Below, piece by piece: positions 55,091-62,798 of a stretch of DNA of 64,000 nt. The stretch lies in NCBI RefSeq assembly GCF_946151055.1, contig NZ_CAMGYZ010000019.1, positions 1-64,000 on the forward strand, given 5' to 3'. The stretch's first letter is position 1. Each line of letters begins with the position of its first letter. The position numbers and the translations under genes are program-made. The DNA is from Bacillus sp. Marseille-Q3570 (GTDB taxonomy: Bacteria; Bacillota; Bacilli; Bacillales; Fictibacillaceae). Below the pieces are notes generated by a model. The model was not told where the DNA came from, searched no databases, and saw only the letters and a program-made list of their open reading frames with translations.

Positions 55091-57436
55091 CTATGGCATT
55101 ACTACAAGCGCAACGAGACGCCACGCACCATCTCCTAGTTCACTAGTGAGTTCGAGGTCGAATTCCTTTCCTTCAGTTCCTCCGTCAAGTTCAAAGCTAA
55201 GCCACTTGAATGCACCAGGTGACAACTCTCCTCCTGTGTCGGCTAATAATTGGTCATTTGTATGGATGATGGTATTTGGCGATCCATACACTGAATCACC
55301 CGTCAGGAAATAAACGTTATGAAGTCCAGCCGGTATGAACAATCTAAACGTGGTCAATTCTTCGCGAGAGGCGATCAAATCCCGCTGTAACGGATCTGGT
55401 GTACCTCTATCTCGTGAGAATGGTGCTGTTCCAACCCAACCATACCCCTTTGCAGCCTCCCATGCATCTTCCGGAGTCAGTCTTTCGTAGGAAGAAAAGA
55501 TTGGAGACGACGAACCACCTCCGTCTAATGCAACCAGAGCCTTGTCACCAGATGTTGCTGACACTACTTGAACATCTCGTGGTGGTCCAAACACGGTTAT
55601 ATTACTTGGATCCGTCTTCACTTCAACCTTCAATTTTTCAGTAGCTGGTATTGAGTCAGGTGGTGTTACCATCACTTCAACCGTAGCGGAGGATGCAGGT
55701 TCAAGGACCGTTTCAATGCTTTCACTTTTCCATCCATAAGGAACTGGAATGTTTACATTTACTTTTACCTTATTTGTCGTACCATTGCTAAGAGAGACTG
55801 AGACTGGGTTTGATTGTCCAGCGTTCATGGTACCTGCCTCAATACCAGTAATATCGATTCCTCCAACTCTCTGAGCTCCAGCCTTCCCATTATTCACAAC
55901 AAATGATCCGAGGGTAACTGCAACAGCATCGGGATCATTTGCTGAAGACACAACTCGATAATCTGACTGCCATGATTCATGTGTCACTTTGAAGCGTACG
56001 TATCCACGGTAATCTCCATCGAAAAATTTGACATGGGGATTTACAGAAAGCGCGTCTTCTATATTACCTTTCCATCCACAACCAGAGCTGATGGAGGTCC
56101 CGACGAACTCAGTCCCTAATGTCGCTGACTTAGGGTTGTTGAAATCTTCCTTCAAATCATTTACCCAGCTCGAGTGCCAATCGCCACTGACTACAATTGG
56201 ATTGGACGGATTCTTTTCTTTTATGAAATCGAAAAGAAAGTCTCGATCAGCGCTGTAACCATCCCATTGGTCATGATTGACACTGATTCCATCTCCTGTG
56301 TCATAATCGTATTGAGCCATCATGGTTTGTTGAGCGATGACATTCCATTTTGATTTTGAACGTTCTAGATTATTGAGGAGCCATTTTTCTTGTTCAGAAC
56401 CCATGATTGTCCGGTTTGGGTCAGAAGCTTCAGGATCAAGCGGTCCACCAGGGAATCCACTTCCTACTTGATTATCTCGATATTGTCGCGTATCCAAAAC
56501 ACTGAATTCCGCTAGGTTTCCAAAGGTGAACTTACGATAAAGAAGCATATCGGGACCGTTCGGCTTTGATCTGCGTCTTAATGGCATGTGTTCATAATAA
56601 GCTTGAAAACCTGCTGCACGTACGGCAAGGAACCGCTCCTGTTCACCGTCTGGATAATTTGGATCAGAAATATCATCAGACCAGTCATTATCTATTTCAT
56701 GGTCATCAAATGTAACGATGAAAGGGAACTTGGCATGCGCAGCTTGCAAATCTGATGATGTTTTGTATTTTGCATGAAGAAGTCGGTAATCAGCGAGTGT
56801 TTCTGTATCACCTTTCTCATATATGTAATCACCGAGGTGGAGGACGAAATCGAGGTCCTCATCTACCATATTGTTGTAGGCAGCATACCGACCACCGGCC
56901 CATGCCTGACAAGAGGCAATAGCAAACGATAGACGATCTACATTGGCGTCATTTTTCGGGGCTGTCTTCGTTTTACCGACTGGACTGATCTCTTTGCCGA
57001 CTTTAAATCGATAATAGTATGCTGTATCTGGTTTCAGCCCAAATACTTCTGCATGAATAGAATGTCCAAGCTCAGGGCCTGTAACTTCAGAACCGCTTTG
57101 GACGATACGATCAAATCTTTCATCTTCAGCAATTTCCCAGCGAACGGAGACATAACTCTTTCCCATTCCACCTTTCCCATCCGCTGCAAGAGGATTTGGG
57201 GCGATTCTTGTCCATAATACAACACTATCAGGGAGCGGGTCACCTGAGGCAACACCAAGGTTAAATGGGTCTTTTGTAAATGTCGGGGCTGCATCAACAT
57301 CTTCTGGTTTTACTAAAATAGATGGAAGAGAAAGACTTGCCATGGTTGCCACAGCAAACTTCCCAGTAGTTTCAAGAAAATGTTTTCGATTCATTTTCTT
57401 CGATTTTAAATCATTCGACCATTTTTCAAAATCCAA
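55091..57436 (-). CDS. PhoD-family alkaline phosphatase/phosphodiesterase with C-terminal extension
   Basis: 781 residues, TTG start behind AGGAGAGG. Tat-like N-terminus (MNRKHFLETTGKFAVATMAS, residues 15-34; Arg-Lys in place of the twin Arg), so export through Tat is likely. PhoD_N Fn3-like domain about 52-155, then the PhoD metallophosphatase (about 165-500) with FAIASCQAW, LHLGDYIYEKG, TFDDHEIDNDW, VIAQQTMMAQ and VVSGDWHSSW; it hydrolyses phosphodiesters such as teichoic acid. Beyond the usual PhoD end (about residue 520) there are a NEW3-like beta domain (about 525-640) and a beta-sandwich tail (about 655-781). Typical B. subtilis PhoD is 556-583 aa, so the extension is unusual. Confidence 0.88.
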   Translation of the reverse strand: MDFEKWSNDLKSKKMNRKHFLETTGKFAVATMASLSLPSILVKPEDVDAAPTFTKDPFNLGVASGDPLPDSVVLWTRIAPNPLAADGKGGMGKSYVSVRWEIAEDERFDRIVQSGSEVTGPELGHSIHAEVFGLKPDTAYYYRFKVGKEISPVGKTKTAPKNDANVDRLSFAIASCQAWAGGRYAAYNNMVDEDLDFVLHLGDYIYEKGDTETLADYRLLHAKYKTSSDLQAAHAKFPFIVTFDDHEIDNDWSDDISDPNYPDGEQERFLAVRAAGFQAYYEHMPLRRRSKPNGPDMLLYRKFTFGNLAEFSVLDTRQYRDNQVGSGFPGGPLDPEASDPNRTIMGSEQEKWLLNNLERSKSKWNVIAQQTMMAQYDYDTGDGISVNHDQWDGYSADRDFLFDFIKEKNPSNPIVVSGDWHSSWVNDLKEDFNNPKSATLGTEFVGTSISSGCGWKGNIEDALSVNPHVKFFDGDYRGYVRFKVTHESWQSDYRVVSSANDPDAVAVTLGSFVVNNGKAGAQRVGGIDITGIEAGTMNAGQSNPVSVSLSNGTTNKVKVNVNIPVPYGWKSESIETVLEPASSATVEVMVTPPDSIPATEKLKVEVKTDPSNITVFGPPRDVQVVSATSGDKALVALDGGGSSSPIFSSYERLTPEDAWEAAKGYGWVGTAPFSRDRGTPDPLQRDLIASREELTTFRLFIPAGLHNVYFLTGDSVYGSPNTIIHTNDQLLADTGGELSPGAFKWLSFELDGGTEGKEFDLELTSELGDGAWRLVALVVMP

Positions 57437-57738
57437 CAGAATCCTCTCCTATACATGATTTAGCTTCTACGAACGCTTTCTATTCTAAGAAAAGATTGTG
57501 AAGTGGATATGTACCTTCTATTAATGTGTGATGAAGATTGTCGGTTTTTGTAGATTCAATGGTCGCAATGCCTTGTATGATTACGAGAACGAATTATATC
57601 AGCTTGGACCATCAGATCTTCATATACTAGATTCTAGAAAGGAAAACGGTTGTTGACAGAGAAAGTACATAGGATAGAACAATATTGAATAATCGGATTG
57701 TTGGAGCCGCGTTATGAAATAAAAAGGAGGACCAAATC

Positions 57739-58218
57739 ATGAATGAATATGGTACGTTGCATAATAAAGATGGACGTCATGCCTTGACGTTTGAGCGTGT
57801 TTTTCCTTACTCGGCAGAAGAGGTTTTCCACGTCATTACGGATCCTGATAAGTTCGTCAAATGGTATCCGTTTGCGACAGGGGAGATGGATCTCGAAATT
57901 GGAGGTAAAATCCAGTTTGATGATGGTGAAGGATCCAAATATGAGGCTGTCATCACCGAGTTAGATAACCCTCATACATTCAGTTTCCGTGAAGTGGATG
58001 ATCTGATCGAGATTTCGTTAACTGAAGAGGACAATGGTGTACGGATGGTCTTCATCCATACGTTTGATGACGCAACCTATGCACATTATATCGCTACCGG
58101 ATGGCACAGATGTCTGGACGTCCTTAGCCAGATCATCCACGGAAATGCGATTGAATGGCCGGACAATGCAGAGGAATTGCGTGCGTTTTATGGGGAAGCC
58201 TTTGGAAAGATAACTTGA
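57739..58218 (+). CDS. SRPBCC / AHSA1-domain protein
   Basis: 159 residues. HALTFERVFPYSAEEVFHVI, DPDKFVKWYPFATGEMDLEI and FDDGEGSKYEAVITELDNPH give the AHSA1 Bet v1-like fold, closing with HYIATGWHRCLDVLSQIIHG (the conserved GWxxCL helix). Hydrophobic-ligand-binding protein of unknown role. AAAAAGGAGGACC precedes the ATG. Third member of this superfamily in the window; the 300-bp gap upstream (57437-57738) shows no gene. Confidence 0.88.
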   Translation: MNEYGTLHNKDGRHALTFERVFPYSAEEVFHVITDPDKFVKWYPFATGEMDLEIGGKIQFDDGEGSKYEAVITELDNPHTFSFREVDDLIEISLTEEDNGVRMVFIHTFDDATYAHYIATGWHRCLDVLSQIIHGNAIEWPDNAEELRAFYGEAFGKIT

Positions 58219-58324
58219 ACGGATTGATTTCTTAACGGCTTGTAAAGGACATCTCGTTTAAAAATTAATAATCTATGATCTTACTCCTGAATCGAAAATG
58301 TTGTATGGGGAATGAAAAAATGAG

Positions 58325-58355
58325 TTGCAAACTATACCGTCTGGAAAGTATAGTT
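58325..58355 (+). promoter_or_regulatory. Promoter and operator of the TetR gene
   Basis: TTGCAA (58325-58330), 18-bp spacer, TATAGT (58349-58354). Between and over these lies AACTATAC-CGTCTGGAAA-GTATAGTT (58330-58355), perfect 8-bp arms. Its core ACCGTCTGGAAAGT recurs as ACCGTCTGGATGGT twice before the carnitine operon. Confidence 0.7.
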
Positions 58356-58389
58356 AGGGTATTGACTTTTATAGTAGGGGAGATCATAC

Positions 58390-58926
58390 ATGGGCAGGTA
58401 TTCTAAAAAAGTTGAAATTCTTCATGCTGCATCCAAAGTTGTAAGTGAGCAAGGAATTTTTAATTTAACGTTAGAAGCGGCAGCCAAAGAAGCCGGAATA
58501 AGCAAAGGTGGATTGCTTTATCATTATCCAAGTAAAGAAGCTTTAGTTCAGGGAATGGTTGAGCATTTGGCCCGAAATTATCAAGAAAAAATTCGTCATA
58601 ACGCAGAAATCGATCAAGGGACCAAAGGCAGATGGACACGTTCTTTTCTGGATGTAACCTTTAACCAAAGTTATGAGAATAAAGACATGAATGCCGGACT
58701 GTTGGCTGCAAAAGCAGTCAATTCGGATTTATTACAACCGATTCGAGAGGCTTATGCCAATTGGCAGAATGAGATTGAAAATGACGGACTGGATCCAGTG
58801 AAAGCGACAATCATTCGATTGGCGATTGATGGAATTTGGCTTTCCGAACTCTTTGATATTTATCAAATAGAAGAAGAGAAAAAAGATGAAGTATACAGAA
58901 CGTTGAAAGCATGGACCGAGGAATAA
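58390..58926 (+). CDS. TetR-family regulator, likely repressor of the carnitine operon
   Basis: 178 residues. TetR_N HTH at 5-55 (ILHAASKVVSEQGIFNLTLE, AAAKEAGISKGGLLYHYPSK) and a TetR_C ligand domain (about 75-175). Binds as a dimer to a palindrome and is released by ligand, here perhaps a carnitine-derived CoA or keto compound. A symmetric operator overlies its own promoter and the same core occurs twice upstream of 61903, which is strong sequence evidence for the target. Similar TetR proteins adjoin carnitine or choline genes in bacilli. ATG behind TAGGGGAGATC. The stop codon lies inside repeat copy C. Confidence 0.87.
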   Translation: MGRYSKKVEILHAASKVVSEQGIFNLTLEAAAKEAGISKGGLLYHYPSKEALVQGMVEHLARNYQEKIRHNAEIDQGTKGRWTRSFLDVTFNQSYENKDMNAGLLAAKAVNSDLLQPIREAYANWQNEIENDGLDPVKATIIRLAIDGIWLSELFDIYQIEEEKKDEVYRTLKAWTEE

Positions 58927-58997
58927 AGAAAACTTGGCAAAGCCAAGCCTTTGGCGTAGGCTGAGCCTTACTTGCTCTTATATTGAAGAAAGTATTT
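58924..58997 (-). repeat. Dispersed 70-bp repeat, copy C (inverted)
   Basis: In reverse complement: AAATACTTTCTTCAATATAA ... GGCTCAGCCTACGCCA ... GGCTTGGCTTTGCC ... AGTTTTCTTTA. Best agreement with copy A. TTGGC and GCCAA near one end can form a small hairpin. It includes the stop codon of the TetR gene. Confidence 0.75.
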
Positions 58998-59093
58998 GAT
59001 GGAGTGATCGAGAACTTCCGGAACGCTAAGTACGATATAAGACGAATTCACCGAAATTTTTTCCGGGCATAGTAGAAAAGCTGCTTGAAGGGT

Positions 59094-59124
59094 TGAAAAA
59101 GCCCCTCGATTTGAGAGGCTTTTA
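59094..59124 (-). terminator. Rho-independent terminator
   Basis: AAAAGCCTCTC and GAGGGGCTTTTT on the minus strand around AAATC; T-run at the end. Belongs to the gene at 59137-59466. Confidence 0.8.
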
Positions 59125-59136
59125 AAAGAAGTTTTT

Positions 59137-59466
59137 TTATCTTACTGCTTCGTTATTTCTTTTACGCAACCCCAATAGACCTGCTAAACCTAATAGTCCT
59201 AACCATTCCCAGTTGTTTTCGTTTTCAGCACCAGTTGCATTTACATTTGTTCGACCATTATCCCTATTCTCATCATTAACTCTCAATGGTCCATCATCTT
59301 CATTGATGTTCATTGGACCTTCACCATAATTGCCATCATCTTCTTGATGCATGTTCATTTGCTCATTTCCACTATTGCCTTAAGCAAAGGCTGAAAATGA
59401 CGAATACAAAAGTGTAACTGTGAAAATCATGGATAAAACGATTTTCTTTTTCAAATTTATCTCCAT
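59137..59466 (-). pseudogene. Small secreted WGxxGxxG-like protein gene with in-frame TAA
   Basis: From ATG 59466, behind AGAGGAGTATA, the frame reads a signal peptide, MEINLKKKIVLSMIFTVTLL then YSSFSAFA, directly followed by TAA (59382-59380) and then, in the same frame, GNSGNEQMNMHQEDDGNYGE and an acidic Asn/Asp-rich region to ENNWEWLGLLGLAGLLGLRK and RNNEAVR. The ending is a sorting-like hydrophobic helix with basic tail, as in WGxxGxxG-CTERM small proteins of bacilli. Restart at ATG 59358 is possible but loses the signal peptide. Only the TAA breaks the 109-codon gene. Confidence 0.6.
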
Positions 59467-59501
59467 TATACTCCTCTGAAATTCTGGGGATTTGTTTGTT
59501 G

Positions 59502-60020
59502 TTATACAGCCTTATCTTCAGGTGTCTTCACATGTAAAGGTGGTGGTATTAGCCATCCTTTTTCCTTATTCATTCGTAAAATTCTAGCTCCGAATTGTGC
59601 TTTTGTTGTATGGAATTGACCATACATCATTGCAAGATCCTCCCTTATCGACTGGCCAATCGCAGTACTGCAAGTAACAAGACCAGCAGCAATATCCTTT
59701 GACGCAGATGCTGCTATTTCTGGATCATTGAATTTAGCACCAACAGGAATATCTTCTAAAGAAGCATTTGGCCGCTCAGGTGGAGCGGGAGGTAATCCAA
59801 TACCATTTACTTTCAACAATTCTTCAACTTGTTTCGCTTCCTGTTTCATGGCTTGGATGCTGTCCCTAAGAAATTCCTTAAGATCATCGTCACCAGCATG
59901 ATTGATGTAAGTCTGGTACCCGGCCACCATTCCATTCGTTGTTGCAAGGTAGGTAAAAAGCCCATAAACTTCACCATAATGTAAAGGTTCTTTTTGTGGA
60001 TTTCCACTTAAAATTCCCAT
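59502..60020 (-). CDS. DUF3231 family protein, single-domain
   Basis: 172 residues with the same blocks as 39809-40360: KEPLHYGEVYGLFTYLATTN, LKVNGIGLPPAPPERPNASL, AAGLVTCSTAIGQSIREDLA and MNKEKGWLIPPPLHVKTPED. Helical ferritin-like unit, spore-former-specific family, function unknown. The ATG follows TTAGGAGGATTT. Divergent from the manganese catalase gene with 145 bp between starts, so both may share a sporulation-stage promoter region; this is inference. Confidence 0.85.
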   Translation of the reverse strand: MGILSGNPQKEPLHYGEVYGLFTYLATTNGMVAGYQTYINHAGDDDLKEFLRDSIQAMKQEAKQVEELLKVNGIGLPPAPPERPNASLEDIPVGAKFNDPEIAASASKDIAAGLVTCSTAIGQSIREDLAMMYGQFHTTKAQFGARILRMNKEKGWLIPPPLHVKTPEDKAV

Positions 60021-60165
60021 AAAATCCTCCTAATTGTTTTTCTTTTTCAATTTTTATATTTTGCAGATGTACCTGATCTTATTCAATTCGTTGAGGTTGA
60101 ATAGAATATGTTTTTTGGTTGAATCTAAACCTGTTACGTTTGGATTATCAATAGGAGGTAAAATT

Positions 60166-61041
60166 ATGTTCTTCCATATTAAAGAACTTCAATATAATGC
60201 AAAACCAGATCGACCGGATCCTGTTTATGCCAAAAAGCTTCAAGAAATATTAGGGGGACAATTCGGAGAAATCACTGTGTTTATGCAGTATCTTTTTCAG
60301 GGTTGGAATTTCCGGGGAGAGCAAAAATACAAGGATATGCTTCTCGATATCGGAACAGAAGAAATTGCCCACGTAGAAATGATTGCTACGATGATTGCGC
60401 AACTATTGGATGGAGCTCCCGCTAAAGAACAAGATGAAGCTGCGAAAGATCCTGTTATCGAGGCTGTTTTAGGGGGAATCAACCCTCAACATATCATCGT
60501 TTCTGGTTTAGGAGCGACTCCAACTGACAGTGTAGGCTACCCGTGGAATTCACGCTACACGATCGCTAGTGGGAACCTACTTGCAGATTTTCGTGCGAAT
60601 CTCAATGCCGAATCACAAGGTCGTTTGCAGGTAGTAAGGTTATATGAATCGACTAATGATCCAGGGGTGAGGGATATGCTATCTTTCCTGATTGCCAGGG
60701 ATACGATGCATCAAAATCAATGGATGGCAGCGATCGAGGAAATTGAACAAAACCAAAAGCCGATAGTTCCCAGTTCCTTCCCTCAGGAACTGGAGAAACA
60801 AGAAGTTTCCTACTCCTTTATGAATTTTTCACAGGGTGAAGAAAGCGCTCAAGGTAGATGGGCAAGCGGACAAACCATCGATAAACAATCTAACTTCGAT
60901 TATATTGCCAATCCAGAAGCTATGGGGCAAGTTCCTAAATTGAATCAAGCACCAGCTTATATTCATAACACACCTATTCCCGGTCAACCTGCACCAAACA
61001 TTGATGTTGCATCCTATATGCAAGACAAAAAACAAGAATAA
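60166..61041 (+). CDS. Manganese catalase
   Basis: 291 residues from ATG 60166 behind ATAGGAGGTAA; an upstream ATG at 60034 has no site. Non-haem dimanganese catalase of the ferritin-like superfamily: ligands Glu35 (GEITVFMQYLF), Glu66 and His69 (GTEEIAHVEMIA), Glu149 (NAESQGRLQ) and His182 (DTMHQNQWMAAI), all in place. Decomposes hydrogen peroxide; homologues are in spore coats (CotJC, YjqC) or cytoplasm. The length and the C-terminal Pro/Gln-rich tail (IPGQPAPNID) match the YdbD-type enzyme. Divergent from DUF3231. Terminator at 61269. Confidence 0.92.
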   Translation: MFFHIKELQYNAKPDRPDPVYAKKLQEILGGQFGEITVFMQYLFQGWNFRGEQKYKDMLLDIGTEEIAHVEMIATMIAQLLDGAPAKEQDEAAKDPVIEAVLGGINPQHIIVSGLGATPTDSVGYPWNSRYTIASGNLLADFRANLNAESQGRLQVVRLYESTNDPGVRDMLSFLIARDTMHQNQWMAAIEEIEQNQKPIVPSSFPQELEKQEVSYSFMNFSQGEESAQGRWASGQTIDKQSNFDYIANPEAMGQVPKLNQAPAYIHNTPIPGQPAPNIDVASYMQDKKQE

Positions 61042-61268
61042 ATTACTCGCTCGTGATTTGAGTGGGTAAATCATATCATTAACCCTAATTAAAGTTGAAG
61101 ATTGTAATTACCTTGACGAGAGTAATGACTATATTTTCGTTTTATGAACATTCACAACCGGATAAACAATCTGCTGGAATTCCAGAACTAGAAGAATTGG
61201 AAGAAGACATAAATAACACTGAAATAAGATTTCATAGAACGACAAAAGGAATTCAATTGTTTCGTTCC

Positions 61269-61303
61269 GGGGCTTATCTGTCACAAGGGTAAGCCCCTTT
61301 TCT
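61269..61303 (+). terminator. Rho-independent terminator
   Basis: GGGGCTTA and TAAGCCCC around TCTGTCACAAGGG, followed by TTTTCTT. The end of a spurious 65-codon frame (61095-61292) lies in this stem. Probably terminates the catalase transcript, 228 bp after its stop. Confidence 0.7.
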
Positions 61304-61441
61304 TATGAAATTATGATTGAGTTAAATCAAAGAATTTGAAATGATTGGTACAAAGCCACAAAGTGGGATTAAAAAATAAGACCATAGCGAAAGATCATTA
61401 ACTTGAAATATGATAGATAGTAAAACTTCTAGGGGGTAGGA

Positions 61442-61627
61442 ACGGCTTCAAGGGTCGATGAGCTAGATACTACTTCCAAGGATCAGCCCCTAAATCCGCA
61501 GGCCCCCTCATTTGCACAGACGTGCTGGTTGTTAGTCGAAGATCCATTTAAAAACGGCGGGGTCACCGCTGGCTCTTTTTTCCGCAGAAGTGTCGTAAAT
61601 TCACTGAAAATCAACGAAGTCATTTAA
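61442..61627 (+). other. Open frame lacking a standard start, possible relic
   Basis: Within the 61304-61800 gap one frame is open for 62 codons from ACG 61442 to TAA 61625: ASRVDELDTTSKDQPLNPQA, PSFAQTCWLLVEDPFKNGGV, TAGSFFRRSVVNSLKINEVI. Composition is protein-like and AGGGGGTAGGA stands just before the ACG, which could be a mutated ATG. No family recognised. Nothing else in the gap is supported. Confidence 0.3.
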
Positions 61628-61801
61628 CAGAACTTTATTTAAAGATAGAAATACCTCCTTCAGCAACAAAAGCTTGTCCTGTCTTATTGTTACTTTCGTT
61701 GTGATTTTTCATAAATTTGTTCCCCGTAACGGCGAGTAAGTTCAAGACGTGATTTAAAACAAAAGGATGAGTCATTTTTCTCATTTAAATGTGTTATACC
61801 C

Positions 61802-61866
61802 TTGAAACAAAACCGTCTGGATGGTACAGTTTGTATTGGATTAATAAACCGTCTGGATGGTAAAGT
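61802..61866 (+). promoter_or_regulatory. Tandem promoters with two TetR operators before the carnitine operon
   Basis: TTGAAA (61802-61807), 17 bp, TACAGT (61825-61830), with AAACCGTCTGGATGGTACAG in the spacer; then TTGGAT (61836-61841), 19 bp, TAAAGT (61861-61866), with AAACCGTCTGGATGGTAAAG. The shared ACCGTCTGGATGGT is also in the tetR promoter as ACCGTCTGGAAAGT. Confidence 0.75.
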
Positions 61867-61902
61867 TAAAATTTGGTAAGTGAACCTAAAGGAGGAAATG
61901 AA

Positions 61903-62796
61903 TTGAAAAATAAAGTGATGTTAACCGCAGCGGTAACGGGAGCAGGAGAAACCACTGACAAGAATCCACACGTTCCCGTTACACCCAAGGAGATTGCCGA
62001 ATCAGCAATTGCTTCGGCTAAAGCAGGTGCTACTGTTGCCCATATTCATGCCCGCGACCCGAAAACAGGCGGGATCAGCCACAATATCGACCATTATCGG
62101 GAAATCGTTGATCGTATACGTGAATCAGAGACAGATGTGGTCATCAATATTACGTCAGGTGGCGGAGGAGATTTCATCCCTAGTCTTGCAACGCCTGCAG
62201 CTGGTGGAGACGGAACGGATATGCAGACACCAGCTGAACGTCATCAACCAGTAGGAGAACTGCTTCCAGAAATGTGTACACTGGACTGCGGCAGTACAAA
62301 CTTCGGCAATATGATTTATTTAAGTCCGACAGATTGGCTGCGTGAACAAGCAAAGCTTATCCAGGAAAGTGGCGTGAAGCCTGAGCTTGAATGCTTCGAT
62401 ACGGGACATATCCGTTTTGCGAAACAATTGATCCAAGAAGGGTTGATCGATGGTGATCCGATGTTTCAATTTTGCCTAGGTATTCCATGGGGAGCGGAAG
62501 CGGACACTGAGACGATGCTCTATATGAAAAACCGATTGCCGGATAATGCACATTGGTCAGCCTTTGGAATTGGCCGGATGCAGATGCCGATGACTGCTCA
62601 AGCAGCAATGCTCGGTGGAAATGTCCGAGTAGGGTTGGAAGATAATCTTTATTTGAAAAAAGGGGTTATGGCGAGAAATGACCAGCTTGTTGAAAAAGCA
62701 GTCACAATGTTGCACAATCAAGGGCTGGAACCGATGACGCCACAAGAAGCACGTGAGCAATTCAACCTTCGCTCACCCCACAAAGGAGGTGCGTAA
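61903..62796 (+). CDS. BKACE-family 3-dehydrocarnitine cleavage enzyme
   Basis: 297 residues from TTG 61903, behind AAAGGAGGAAATG. Beta-keto acid cleavage enzyme (DUF849): TIM barrel with zinc site AHIHARD (His47, His49), NITSGGGGDF, MCTLDCGSTNFGNMIYLS and PELECFDTGHIRFAK. BKACEs react a beta-keto acid with acetyl-CoA to give a new CoA ester and acetoacetate. With carnitine dehydrogenase and a thioesterase next to it, the substrate is most likely 3-dehydrocarnitine, giving betainyl-CoA and acetoacetate (CdhC of Pseudomonas). The order here is cleavage enzyme, dehydrogenase, thioesterase. Two TetR operators lie upstream. Confidence 0.87.
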   Translation: MKNKVMLTAAVTGAGETTDKNPHVPVTPKEIAESAIASAKAGATVAHIHARDPKTGGISHNIDHYREIVDRIRESETDVVINITSGGGGDFIPSLATPAAGGDGTDMQTPAERHQPVGELLPEMCTLDCGSTNFGNMIYLSPTDWLREQAKLIQESGVKPELECFDTGHIRFAKQLIQEGLIDGDPMFQFCLGIPWGAEADTETMLYMKNRLPDNAHWSAFGIGRMQMPMTAQAAMLGGNVRVGLEDNLYLKKGVMARNDQLVEKAVTMLHNQGLEPMTPQEAREQFNLRSPHKGGA

Positions 62797-62798
62797 CC

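Noticed and set aside
61095-61292. 65-codon frame after the manganese catalase gene
   Set aside because: TTG start without ribosome binding site; its last ten codons are the stem of the terminator at 61269-61303.
61690-61860. Minus-strand frame ending SRLELTRRYGEQIYEKSQRK
   Set aside because: Open only by running through both TetR operators and promoters, with no start codon; treated as chance.
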